A stretch of 29,207 nucleotides of DNA from contig JBFWJK010000021.1 in assembly GCA_050253255.1 (NCBI GenBank), positions 1-29,207 of the forward strand, written 5' to 3'. The first letter of the stretch is position 1. Every line of letters begins with the position of its first letter. The notes below the pieces were generated by a model. The model was not told the origin of the DNA. It saw only the letters and a list, made by a program, of their open reading frames with translations, and did not search any database. A program made the position numbers and the translations under genes. Of the stretch, positions 15,761-21,902 are shown one piece after another. The DNA is from JACKCP01 sp050253255. GTDB lineage: Bacteria; Desulfobacterota; Desulfobacteria; Desulfobacterales; JACKCP01.

Positions 15761-16600
15761 TTATTTTCCGCTTAATTCAACTCCTCTGTCATGGGCAGCA
15801 AAAAGTGCTTTTTCAACAATTTTTTCAAGGTTTTCAGCCATGAATTTATTAAGTGCAGCCTCTGTTGTCCCTCCCTTTGATGTAACCTTTTGTCTTAAAA
15901 TATCGGGAGATTCACATGTTTTTTCCATAAGTGCAATTGAGCCTTTGGCTGTCTGAAATACAAGTTCAAAAGCATCTTCCCTTGAAAAACCAAGCTTTAT
16001 TGCTGTATTTACAAGCGTTTCAATAAAATAGAAAAAATATGCGGGCCCGGAGCCTGATACTGCAGTTACAGAATTCATCATGTTTTCTTCAACAATAATT
16101 GATTTTCCCATTGAATTCATTATTGTTTCAGCTGTTTCAACATCTTTTGTTCCGGCATTTTTTCCTTTGCATACTGCACTCATTCCCATGCCTGCAAGAG
16201 ATGGTGTATTTGGCATTACTCTTATTACGGGAAAGTTTTCTGCCCCTTTTGCATCTGTGAATGAATAAATGCAGTTTTCAATAAATTCTGTTGTTATTCC
16301 TGCAGCAATTGAAATAATAATTTTTTTAGTGGAAAAATCTGTTTTTTCAAATGCTTCTTTCAATACTTCACCCATTACCTGGGGTTTTACAGCAAGAATA
16401 ATTATATCTGATTTTTCAATCACCTCATGGTTTGACAGGCAGATGTTTACCTCGTATTTTTCATGGAAGTATTTTTTGCGGTCTTCACTTATATCATTTA
16501 CAGACAAGATATTATTTTCTGTTATTTTTTTTTCAAGCATTGAAGAAGCAATTGCTTCAGCCATGTTTCCGGCTCCAATAAAACCTGTTTTGAAAAGCAT
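15761..16600 (-). CDS. proC: Pyrroline-5-carboxylate reductase
   Basis: 279 aa. It catalyses the last step of proline synthesis, NAD(P)H-dependent reduction of 1-pyrroline-5-carboxylate. The N-terminal nucleotide-binding motif is GFIGAGNMAEAI. VIRVMPNTPSLAGMG and the C-terminal SGSGPAYFFYFIETL and TSKGGTTEAAL are hallmark ProC blocks. Length is as usual for the family. AAGGAAA stands upstream of the ATG. It appears to be transcribed alone, with a terminator following. Confidence 0.96.
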   Translation of the reverse strand: MLFKTGFIGAGNMAEAIASSMLEKKITENNILSVNDISEDRKKYFHEKYEVNICLSNHEVIEKSDIIILAVKPQVMGEVLKEAFEKTDFSTKKIIISIAAGITTEFIENCIYSFTDAKGAENFPVIRVMPNTPSLAGMGMSAVCKGKNAGTKDVETAETIMNSMGKSIIVEENMMNSVTAVSGSGPAYFFYFIETLVNTAIKLGFSREDAFELVFQTAKGSIALMEKTCESPDILRQKVTSKGGTTEAALNKFMAENLEKIVEKALFAAHDRGVELSGK

Positions 16601-16695
16601 GATTTTCCTTTCTGTGACAATATGAAATTTTTTGAGATATTATATTCAATTTGCGTGAATTTTAAATAAATTTGTAAATTCCGGAGATTTTATTA

Positions 16696-16725
16696 TTGAT
16701 AGGACATAAAAAGCAATTGTAATAT
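16696..16725 (+). promoter_or_regulatory. Candidate sigma-70 promoter for the zinc-ribbon gene cluster
   Basis: TTGATA (16696-16701) and TAATAT (16720-16725) lie 18 bp apart, about 65 bp upstream of the ATG at 16790. A reasonable match in AT-rich DNA; by position alone it would serve the 16790-17683 genes. Confidence 0.4.
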
Positions 16726-16726
16726 T

Positions 16727-16775
16727 TTATCGACTTGTATGGGCCAGGAGAGTTTGAGCTGTCGACAATTTTTTT
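16727..16775 (+). promoter_or_regulatory. Terminator-like leader hairpin ahead of the TGA-containing ORF
   Basis: TTATCGAC (16727-16734) and GTCGACAA (16761-16768) pair at seven of eight positions around a 26-nt loop, followed at once by seven T residues. It ends 14 nt before the start codon and there is no plus-strand gene upstream, so it could be an attenuator. If transcription starts at about 16732 part of the left arm would be lost, which weakens the case. Confidence 0.4.
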
Positions 16776-16789
16776 GAAAAAGGTGTAAA

Positions 16790-16987
16790 ATGCCGGAACT
16801 TGAATGTGTGTTCTGCAAAGGCAGGGCAGAAATTAAAGGAAGATGAGCCAATGCCAGGGTAATCTGCAGGGACTGCAAAATGGAATCGGCTCTTGATGAG
16901 TACAGAAAACAGATCGAATTGTGGCAGGAAAATATCTGTGAAATAACTTTTGGTAAATCGGGTAATGAAAAAGCCGGGCAGAACTGA
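16790..16987 (+). CDS. Small zinc-ribbon protein with in-frame TGA at codon 19 (candidate selenoprotein)
   Basis: The frame opens with ATG at 16790 behind AAGGTG, the same style of ribosome site as at 1641 and 3491. It reads MPELECVFCKGRAEIKGR, then TGA (16844-16846), then ANARVICRDCKMESALDEY, and continues to TGA at 16985-16987, 65 codons in all. Both halves belong to one protein: the two CxxC knuckles (Cys6/Cys9 and Cys26/Cys29) lie on opposite sides of the TGA and make a normal four-cysteine zinc ribbon. Bases 16845-16892 can fold into a hairpin that begins at the TGA, as bacterial SECIS elements do. The next gene's ATG overlaps the distal stop. Alternatives are a recent nonsense mutation, or two products. 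No function is known to me. Confidence 0.55.
16845..16892 (+). other. SECIS-like stem-loop starting at the in-frame TGA
   Basis: Pairings read from the sequence: GAGCC (16845-16849) with GGCTC (16888-16892); 851-852 with 885-886; CCA (16854-16856) with TGG (16881-16883); and TGCAG (16865-16869) with CTGCA (16873-16877). The apical loop is GGA (16870-16872), 23 nt beyond the TGA. A G at the start of the apical loop, at roughly 16-37 nt from the UGA, is a known feature of bacterial selenocysteine insertion elements. There is an asymmetric inner loop (857-864 against 878-880). Confidence 0.5.
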
Positions 16988-17229
16988 TGATGAAGCCAGA
17001 AAGCAGTAATATAAACTCAGACAAGGTTGTTCCTGAAAAGGGGAACATATGCAGATGGTATTTCTGCTGCCCTGTAAAAAAGTTTACAGATATGGGAAAA
17101 CTTGATCCCTGCTGGGTTGAAAACTACTGTCTTGCCGGAAATAAAAACTGTGTAAGATATATCATGGAAGAAAAGGGTGAATTTCACCCTGACAATATGC
17201 TGCCGGACGGAAGCATAAAAAATATTTGA
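16987..17229 (+). CDS. Conserved-looking six-cysteine small protein, function unknown
   Basis: 80 aa. Cysteines lie at 22, 27, 28, 42, 48 and 55 within ICRWYFCCPVKKF, DPCWVENYCLAG and NKNCVRYIMEE, and HPDNMLPDG follows. The spacing suggests bound metal or an iron-sulfur cluster. I recall similar short proteins in anaerobic deltaproteobacteria but know no function. The first base of the ATG is the last base of the stop codon of the frame at 16790, and no good ribosome site stands before it, which points to translational coupling. A second ATG at 16990 could also serve. The thioesterase gene follows 31 nt later. Confidence 0.75.
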   Translation: MMKPESSNINSDKVVPEKGNICRWYFCCPVKKFTDMGKLDPCWVENYCLAGNKNCVRYIMEEKGEFHPDNMLPDGSIKNI

Positions 17230-17260
17230 GAAATCAAAATTAAAAAAAGGGGCACACATT

Positions 17261-17683
17261 TTGTCTGATTATCCGTCATATCTGAAGAAATTATCCGCAA
17301 AAGAAAAAGTAAATAATCCTTTTTTGTCTTTCATGGGAATGGAACTTGAAGAATTAAGGGATGGCTATGCAAGATTTTCTATGGAAATCCGCCCTGAATT
17401 TTTACAGGGGGCAGGAATAATGCAGGGAGGTCTTTCAGTTGCATTTTCAAGTGAGGTCGTTGCACATGCTGTCATGACAACACTTGAGGCAGGTGAAAAT
17501 ATTGCAACAATTGAACTTAAAAATAATTTTTTGTCTCCTGTGAAAGAAGGAAGGCTTACAGCAGAAGCCTCTGTTTTTAAAAGAGGCCGTAATATTGCAA
17601 TTGTTGACTGCACAGTGAAAGACGATAAAGGGAGGACTGTTTCCAGAAGTTCTTCTTCAATACTGGTGACAGGAAAAGGTTGA
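17261..17683 (+). CDS. PaaI-type hotdog-fold thioesterase
   Basis: 140 aa. Hotdog-fold features are MGMELEELRDGYARFSMEI, then GAGIMQGGLSVAFSSEVVAHA, then TIELKNNFLSPVKEGRLTAEA, as in PaaI/YdiI-like acyl-CoA thioesterases. In the active-site loop the usual HGG reads QGG, and the acidic residue of the following helix is retained as Glu (SSEV). Activity on an acyl-CoA or aryl-CoA is likely but the substrate is unknown. The start is TTG at 17261, chosen because AGGGG lies 8 nt upstream and no ATG precedes the conserved region. It is third in the cluster starting at 16790 and convergent with yjdM. Confidence 0.85.
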   Translation: MSDYPSYLKKLSAKEKVNNPFLSFMGMELEELRDGYARFSMEIRPEFLQGAGIMQGGLSVAFSSEVVAHAVMTTLEAGENIATIELKNNFLSPVKEGRLTAEASVFKRGRNIAIVDCTVKDDKGRTVSRSSSSILVTGKG

Positions 17684-17691
17684 GAAATTTT

Positions 17692-18027
17692 TTAAATCTT
17701 TTTAACAAATTCAGACTTGAGCTTCATTGAGCCTATGCCGTCAATTTTGCAGTCAATATTGTGATCACCATCAACCAGTCTGATATTTTTAACCTTTGTT
17801 CCAACCTTGACCACAAGTGAAGAACCTTTGACTTTAAGGTCTTTTAAAACAGTTACGCAGTCACCGTCGTTAAGCAGATTGCCGTTTGCATCCTTAACGC
17901 CCTTTTCCTGCTCTTCTGCAATTGATTCTTTTGACCATTCATGTCCGCATTCAGGACAGACAAACATTATTCCGTCATCATAGGTATATTCTGATCCGCA
18001 TTTTTTACATTCCGGAAGTTCACTCAT
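17692..18027 (-). CDS. yjdM: YjdM/PhnA-family zinc-ribbon protein
   Basis: 111 aa. The N-terminal zinc ribbon is Cys7-x2-Cys10 and Cys24-x2-Cys27 (CKKCGSEYTYDDGIMFVCPEC). The C-terminal PhnA/YjdM beta domain has DGDCVTVLKDLKVKG, VKVGTKVKNIRLVDGDHNIDCKI and the ending GSMKLKSEFVKK. The family was once named for alkylphosphonate use, but it is unrelated to phosphonoacetate hydrolase and its function is not established. AAGGA precedes the ATG. Its stop lies 9 nt from that of the convergent thioesterase, with no evident terminator between. Confidence 0.93.
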   Translation of the reverse strand: MSELPECKKCGSEYTYDDGIMFVCPECGHEWSKESIAEEQEKGVKDANGNLLNDGDCVTVLKDLKVKGSSLVVKVGTKVKNIRLVDGDHNIDCKIDGIGSMKLKSEFVKKI

Positions 18028-18197
18028 TTATAAATCCTTTTTTTACAGGCTTGTATTTTAATTATCCGGTGATTTTATCAGTTCGGCATCGATACTGGAA
18101 TGCCGGAATAAAAATCAGGTGAAATCTGTATGTGAGAGATTTATAACAGATGCTGTTTTTTTTGCCAGTATTAAATAACAATTCAATTGTATTGGTT

Positions 18198-19175
18198 TTA
18201 TCCCCCGATCGATACCATTCCGGTTTTTACATCGGGCATTATCTGATGGGCAGAAGACTTGCTTTTTAAGGCTGAATTTATGAAATTGATTATATCTCTG
18301 TCATCTGCTCCGCTTCTGATCAGAGCTTTTAAATCATAAAAATTATCTTCCAGAAGACAGGGTCTTATTTTTCCGTCGGATGTGAGCCTTATTCTGTTGC
18401 AGTGTGCACAGAAATGGTTTGTCATTGCGTGGATAAAACCGATTTGTCCTTTTGAATTTTTTATTCTGTGCATTGATGCGGGCCCGGCCAGCGGCTTTGA
18501 GCCGGTTTTTGAAAGCGGACCAAATTTTTTTTCAATTGTTTTTTTAACATTTTCGGCTGAAAGCCTGTGGTTTTCATAGAAAAGATTGTTTGCAATCGGC
18601 ATGAGTTCAATAAATCTTATGTGAAAATCGTTTTCAAGTGTTAATCCGGCAAGTTCTTCAATTTCTGAAGAATTAAGATTATTTAAAATCACGGTATTTA
18701 TTTTAATTGGGGTCATTCCTGCATCCTGTGCAGATTTTATTCCTTCAAACACAGAATTTAATTTGTCTTTTCCTGAAATTTTTATGAAAGACTCAGGGTT
18801 TAGTGTATCAAGGCTGATGTTTATTCTGTTTATTCCTGATTTTTTAAGTTTGTGTGCATACCGGGACAAGAGGGTTGCATTTGTTGTAAGGGAGATTTCC
18901 TTTATTCCACTGATTTTGTTTATCTCTGCTGCAAGAAGGTCTATGTCCTTTCTTACAAGGGGCTCTCCGCCTGTAAGACGAACTTTTTCAATTCCGTTTT
19001 CAGCCATTATTTCCATTGTTTTTAAAATTTCTTCATAGGAAAAAATTTCATCATGAGGAATAAATTCTCTTTTTGCAGAATTGCAGTAGCAGCAGTTTAA
19101 ATTGCATCTGTCTGTAACAGAAATTCTAAGGTACTTTATTTCTCTCCCCTGGCTGTCGAAAAGCCTGCTTTTCAT
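18198..19175 (-). CDS. moaA: GTP 3',8-cyclase MoaA (molybdenum cofactor biosynthesis)
   Basis: 325-aa radical SAM enzyme that starts pterin formation for molybdopterin from GTP. The N-terminal cluster motif is C24-x3-C28-x2-C31 (CNLNCCYC), and the SAM region VRLTGGEPLVRKDI follows. The C-terminal second cluster has HFCAHCNRIRLTSDGKIRPCLL (C-x2-C-x13-C), which binds GTP. The protein ends in Gly-Gly (MVSIGG), the conserved MoaA tail needed for activity. All key residues are intact. No other moa/moe gene is nearby. A 164-bp gap without a recognisable gene separates it from dsdA upstream. Confidence 0.97.
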   Translation of the reverse strand: MKSRLFDSQGREIKYLRISVTDRCNLNCCYCNSAKREFIPHDEIFSYEEILKTMEIMAENGIEKVRLTGGEPLVRKDIDLLAAEINKISGIKEISLTTNATLLSRYAHKLKKSGINRINISLDTLNPESFIKISGKDKLNSVFEGIKSAQDAGMTPIKINTVILNNLNSSEIEELAGLTLENDFHIRFIELMPIANNLFYENHRLSAENVKKTIEKKFGPLSKTGSKPLAGPASMHRIKNSKGQIGFIHAMTNHFCAHCNRIRLTSDGKIRPCLLEDNFYDLKALIRSGADDRDIINFINSALKSKSSAHQIMPDVKTGMVSIGG

Positions 19176-19339
19176 TTTAAGACTCCGGTTTCGTTGTTGT
19201 CACAAGCTCAAAAATGTGACTTTGGGTAAGCCCTCAGAATTTCATCCTGCCTGCTCTTTTAAATCTTTAGCAGATCTGCGGTACTTATATCAAGCTCTTG
19301 TGCAGATTCTGTTCAAACATGGGTTTGTTATGGTGCCTG

Positions 19340-20680
19340 TTAAGGTTGAGTTCCTTTTTTATAATATTCACTCATAATGCTGTCAGGCACCATGCTCCCG
19401 CCTGTGGCCCAGATAATATGGGTGGAATTTTTCATTTTATTTTCAAGGTTTTGATTTTTAATATATGCTTTTGCGCTGTCACTGCCTGAAAGTCTTAAAG
19501 GACCCGGCATTCCTGCAAGAGCCGAGGGTTCAAGAAATAAATTTTCAGTGTCTTTTGTCATGGCAAGAAGTCTGTAAAGAGTTTTGTCCTTTACGGTGAA
19601 TACTCCGCTTATAAGTTCTTTAAGTGTTTTACCCACAAATGCAGACGGGCTTGCAACAGCAAGTCCGTCTGCGTCTGTCTTATTGTCCAGACCGAAATCA
19701 TATACATTTATTTTGTTGTGGAGTCCGGTCATAAGTCCTAAAAGCATGCATGGTGAAGAAACAGGCTCGGCAAAAAAGCAGTGAACATTGTCTTTGAAAA
19801 GCTGTTTCAGTCCAAAGGTTATTCCGCCCGGTCCGCCTCCGACACCGCATGGAAGATAAACAAAAAGAGGGTGATTTTCATCGACGCTTATATGCAGTTC
19901 ACCGAGCTGTTTTTGAAGCCCTGATGCTGCAGCTGCATATCCAAGAAAAAGATCTTTTGAATTCTCATCATCGACAAAATGCATTTTTGGATCTGACTGC
20001 GCCTGTTTTCTTCCCTGTTCAACCGCCTTACCGTAATCGGAATCATATTCAATAACTTCTGCCCCTTTTTGTCTGAGCAGATCTTTTTTCCATTGTTTTG
20101 CATCTGATGACATATGAACATAGACTTTAAACCCAAGCTGTGCACTCATTATACCGATGCTCAGCCCCAGATTGCCTGTAGAACCTACTGCAATGGAATA
20201 ACCGGAAAAGAATTTTTTGAATTCCAGGCTGTCAAATACAGTATAATCCTGTCCGGGTTTAATCATGGAGTTTTTAAGAGCAAGCTCTTCGGCGTGCTTC
20301 AAAACCTCATAAATTCCTCCTCTTGCCTTTATGGAACCTGAAACTGCAAGATGGCTGTCGCACTTGATAAGCATTTTTCCGCTGATATTTAAACCGGAAA
20401 CCTTTTGGATTTTTTTTTCAAGAGAATCAGCCTTAATAAGGGGAGATTCAATTATTCCATCTGTTTTGGCAGTTTCAGGGAAAACCTTTGCAATATAGGG
20501 GGCAAAACGGACTAATCTTTCTTGTGCCTCTTTGATATCTGCCTGGCTGAGAGATATTTTTTCACAGGCAGATTTGAAACCGCTGTAAAAAGGGTTTGGC
20601 CAGAAAACTTCCTCAGAGGAAATTATGCTTTTTAAAAGAGGATTATCCCTGATCAACTTTTTGAGATCTTTTTTTTCCAT
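19340..20680 (-). CDS. dsdA: D-serine ammonia-lyase (D-serine dehydratase)
   Basis: 446-aa PLP enzyme converting D-serine to pyruvate and ammonia. The PLP lysine is Lys118 in SGSIKARGG, the same residue number as in E. coli DsdA. The phosphate-binding glycine loop CGVGGGPGGI, VGSTGNLGLSIGIMSAQLGF and FFAEPVSSPCMLLG are also family blocks. Length is as expected. AGGGAG lies 8 nt before the ATG. It starts 31 nt after the stop of the SDR gene upstream, and the two are probably one transcript. The usual dsdC regulator and dsdX transporter are absent. Confidence 0.95.
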   Translation of the reverse strand: MEKKDLKKLIRDNPLLKSIISSEEVFWPNPFYSGFKSACEKISLSQADIKEAQERLVRFAPYIAKVFPETAKTDGIIESPLIKADSLEKKIQKVSGLNISGKMLIKCDSHLAVSGSIKARGGIYEVLKHAEELALKNSMIKPGQDYTVFDSLEFKKFFSGYSIAVGSTGNLGLSIGIMSAQLGFKVYVHMSSDAKQWKKDLLRQKGAEVIEYDSDYGKAVEQGRKQAQSDPKMHFVDDENSKDLFLGYAAAASGLQKQLGELHISVDENHPLFVYLPCGVGGGPGGITFGLKQLFKDNVHCFFAEPVSSPCMLLGLMTGLHNKINVYDFGLDNKTDADGLAVASPSAFVGKTLKELISGVFTVKDKTLYRLLAMTKDTENLFLEPSALAGMPGPLRLSGSDSAKAYIKNQNLENKMKNSTHIIWATGGSMVPDSIMSEYYKKGTQP

Positions 20681-20711
20681 TGATGAACTCCCTGTTTAGT
20701 CCTCTGACAAA

Positions 20712-21386
20712 TCAGACGCTCAGTTTCCTGCCGTTGTCTTCAGGGGTTATTGATAGTATAAGGCTGCATGCATCTTCTGCAAAATCATCAGGAGTTCTGA
20801 ATGATGAGGCTGAAGGTCCGAAACATGATTTGAGCATATCAGTGTTTATTACTCCGGGATTAAGACTTACAGCAGAAACTCCCGGAGGAAGTTCAAGGGC
20901 GAGTGCCCCTGTAAGACCTTCTATTGCCCATTTTGAAGCACAGTATGGAGCAACCTGCGGAGAAACCGATCTTCCCCATCCTGAACTCATGTTTACTATT
21001 ATTCCTTTTCCTTTTTCAATCATAAGGGGAGTAAAAAATTTAATTACATAAAAGCTTCCGGTAATGTTTGTCTGAATCACACTTTCAAACTCATGAGGAT
21101 CGACATCCCAGAGGTAGTTGTTTTTATTTATTATTCCGGCATTGTTTATGACAATTTCCGGTGTGCCTGCTATGTCTTTGATTTTAGAAAGCTTTTTATT
21201 TACATCTGAGACGTTTTTAATGTCACATTCCAGAAAACAGGAATTGCCTGTACAGCTGTTTTCAAGGGATCTTAGGCTTTCTCTGCTTCTTCCTGTTCCT
21301 GAAACAAAATATCCCATTTCTGAAAACTTTCTTGCCATTGCATTGCCGATTCCTTTTGTGACTCCTGTAATAAATATGTGTTTCAC
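20712..21386 (-). CDS. Short-chain dehydrogenase/reductase (small, 224 aa)
   Basis: Rossmann motif TGVTKGIG at residues 7-14, INNAGI, the serine of IIVNMSSGWGR, and catalytic YCASK (Tyr-x3-Lys), followed by LNPGVINTDML. A classical NAD(P)-dependent oxidoreductase of unknown substrate. The start is GTG at 21386, with AAAGGA about 9 nt upstream. It precedes dsdA by 31 nt, so its substrate may lie near D-amino or hydroxy acid metabolism, but that is only a guess from neighbourhood. It is short at the C-terminus compared with 245-260-residue SDRs. Confidence 0.88.
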   Translation of the reverse strand: MKHIFITGVTKGIGNAMARKFSEMGYFVSGTGRSRESLRSLENSCTGNSCFLECDIKNVSDVNKKLSKIKDIAGTPEIVINNAGIINKNNYLWDVDPHEFESVIQTNITGSFYVIKFFTPLMIEKGKGIIVNMSSGWGRSVSPQVAPYCASKWAIEGLTGALALELPPGVSAVSLNPGVINTDMLKSCFGPSASSFRTPDDFAEDACSLILSITPEDNGRKLSV

Positions 21387-21526
21387 TGGTTTTTTCCTTT
21401 AAAAGACAAAGATTACAAATTATTGCAGCTGGTTTTCACGGATAATAAAGCAGGCGGGAAATAATGTCTAAAAAGATTTAAAACTCTGTACTTTTTTCAG
21501 TTCCTGAGAGAGGAAACTTAAGCTGA

Positions 21527-21553
21527 GGCGGTAAAACAGACTGCTTTACCGCC
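21527..21553 (-). terminator. Strong inverted repeat downstream of the 77-aa secreted protein gene
   Basis: GGCGGTAAA (21527-21535) and TTTACCGCC (21545-21553) pair perfectly over nine bases with a 9-nt loop, 20 nt past the stop codon. No T tract follows on the minus strand, so termination efficiency is uncertain; it may instead protect the 3' end of the mRNA. Confidence 0.6.
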
Positions 21554-21573
21554 GTTATTTTGTTATAAATGAA

Positions 21574-21807
21574 TTATTCGCCTTTAAGTTCTTTAATGCA
21601 CTGAATTCTGGATGCAAACGGATCCATTATGGGATATCCTTTTTGACGGGCTTCTTTTTCTTTGCTGGCAATGCATTTTTTTACGTCAGACTCAGTAAAT
21701 TTTTTTGAGTTCTGTCCGCTGTTGTAATTTTGGGCTGATAATGCTGATGAAAATATGAAAAATGATATTAAAACTAATAAAAAAGTGATGAGTGATGTTT
21801 TTTTCAT
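21574..21807 (-). CDS. Small secreted protein, function unknown
   Basis: 77 aa with a clear signal peptide (hydrophobic 5-22, cleavage near SALSA-QN, residue 25/26). The mature ~52-residue part is charged and has two cysteines, Cys45 and Cys70, which could form a disulfide in the periplasm: KFTESDVKKCIASKEKEAR and ASRIQCIKELKGE. Not recognised as any named family. AGGAGA precedes the ATG, and a good sigma-70 promoter lies about 35-60 bp upstream. A hairpin follows the stop, so it is a single-gene unit. Strong signals for so small a gene suggest high expression. Confidence 0.75.
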   Translation of the reverse strand: MKKTSLITFLLVLISFFIFSSALSAQNYNSGQNSKKFTESDVKKCIASKEKEARQKGYPIMDPFASRIQCIKELKGE

Positions 21808-21841
21808 GGATATCTCCTCAAAAAATTATAGATAAGTCAGT

Positions 21842-21869
21842 ATTATACAGTAAAAGTATTTTTATTCAA
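21842..21869 (-). promoter_or_regulatory. Sigma-70 promoter of the small secreted protein gene
   Basis: On the minus strand TTGAAT (21864-21869) and TATAAT (21842-21847) are 16 bp apart. The start of transcription should be near 21835, giving a 5' leader of about 28 nt. The -10 is a perfect consensus. Confidence 0.65.
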
Positions 21870-21902
21870 GGTACTGAAAAAATGTTGAATAAGCAAAAAT
21901 AA

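Noticed and set aside
18084..18105. Inverted repeat CGGCAT/ATGCCG between yjdM and moaA
   Set aside because: Six pairs with no T tract on either strand; too weak to call a terminator or operator.
19176..19339. Minus-strand stretch between dsdA and moaA that reads AQELDISTADLLKI and then DEILRAYPKSHF with TAA and TGA stops between
   Set aside because: It looks faintly like a decayed gene, but two different in-frame stops, no start and no recognised family make chance equally likely.
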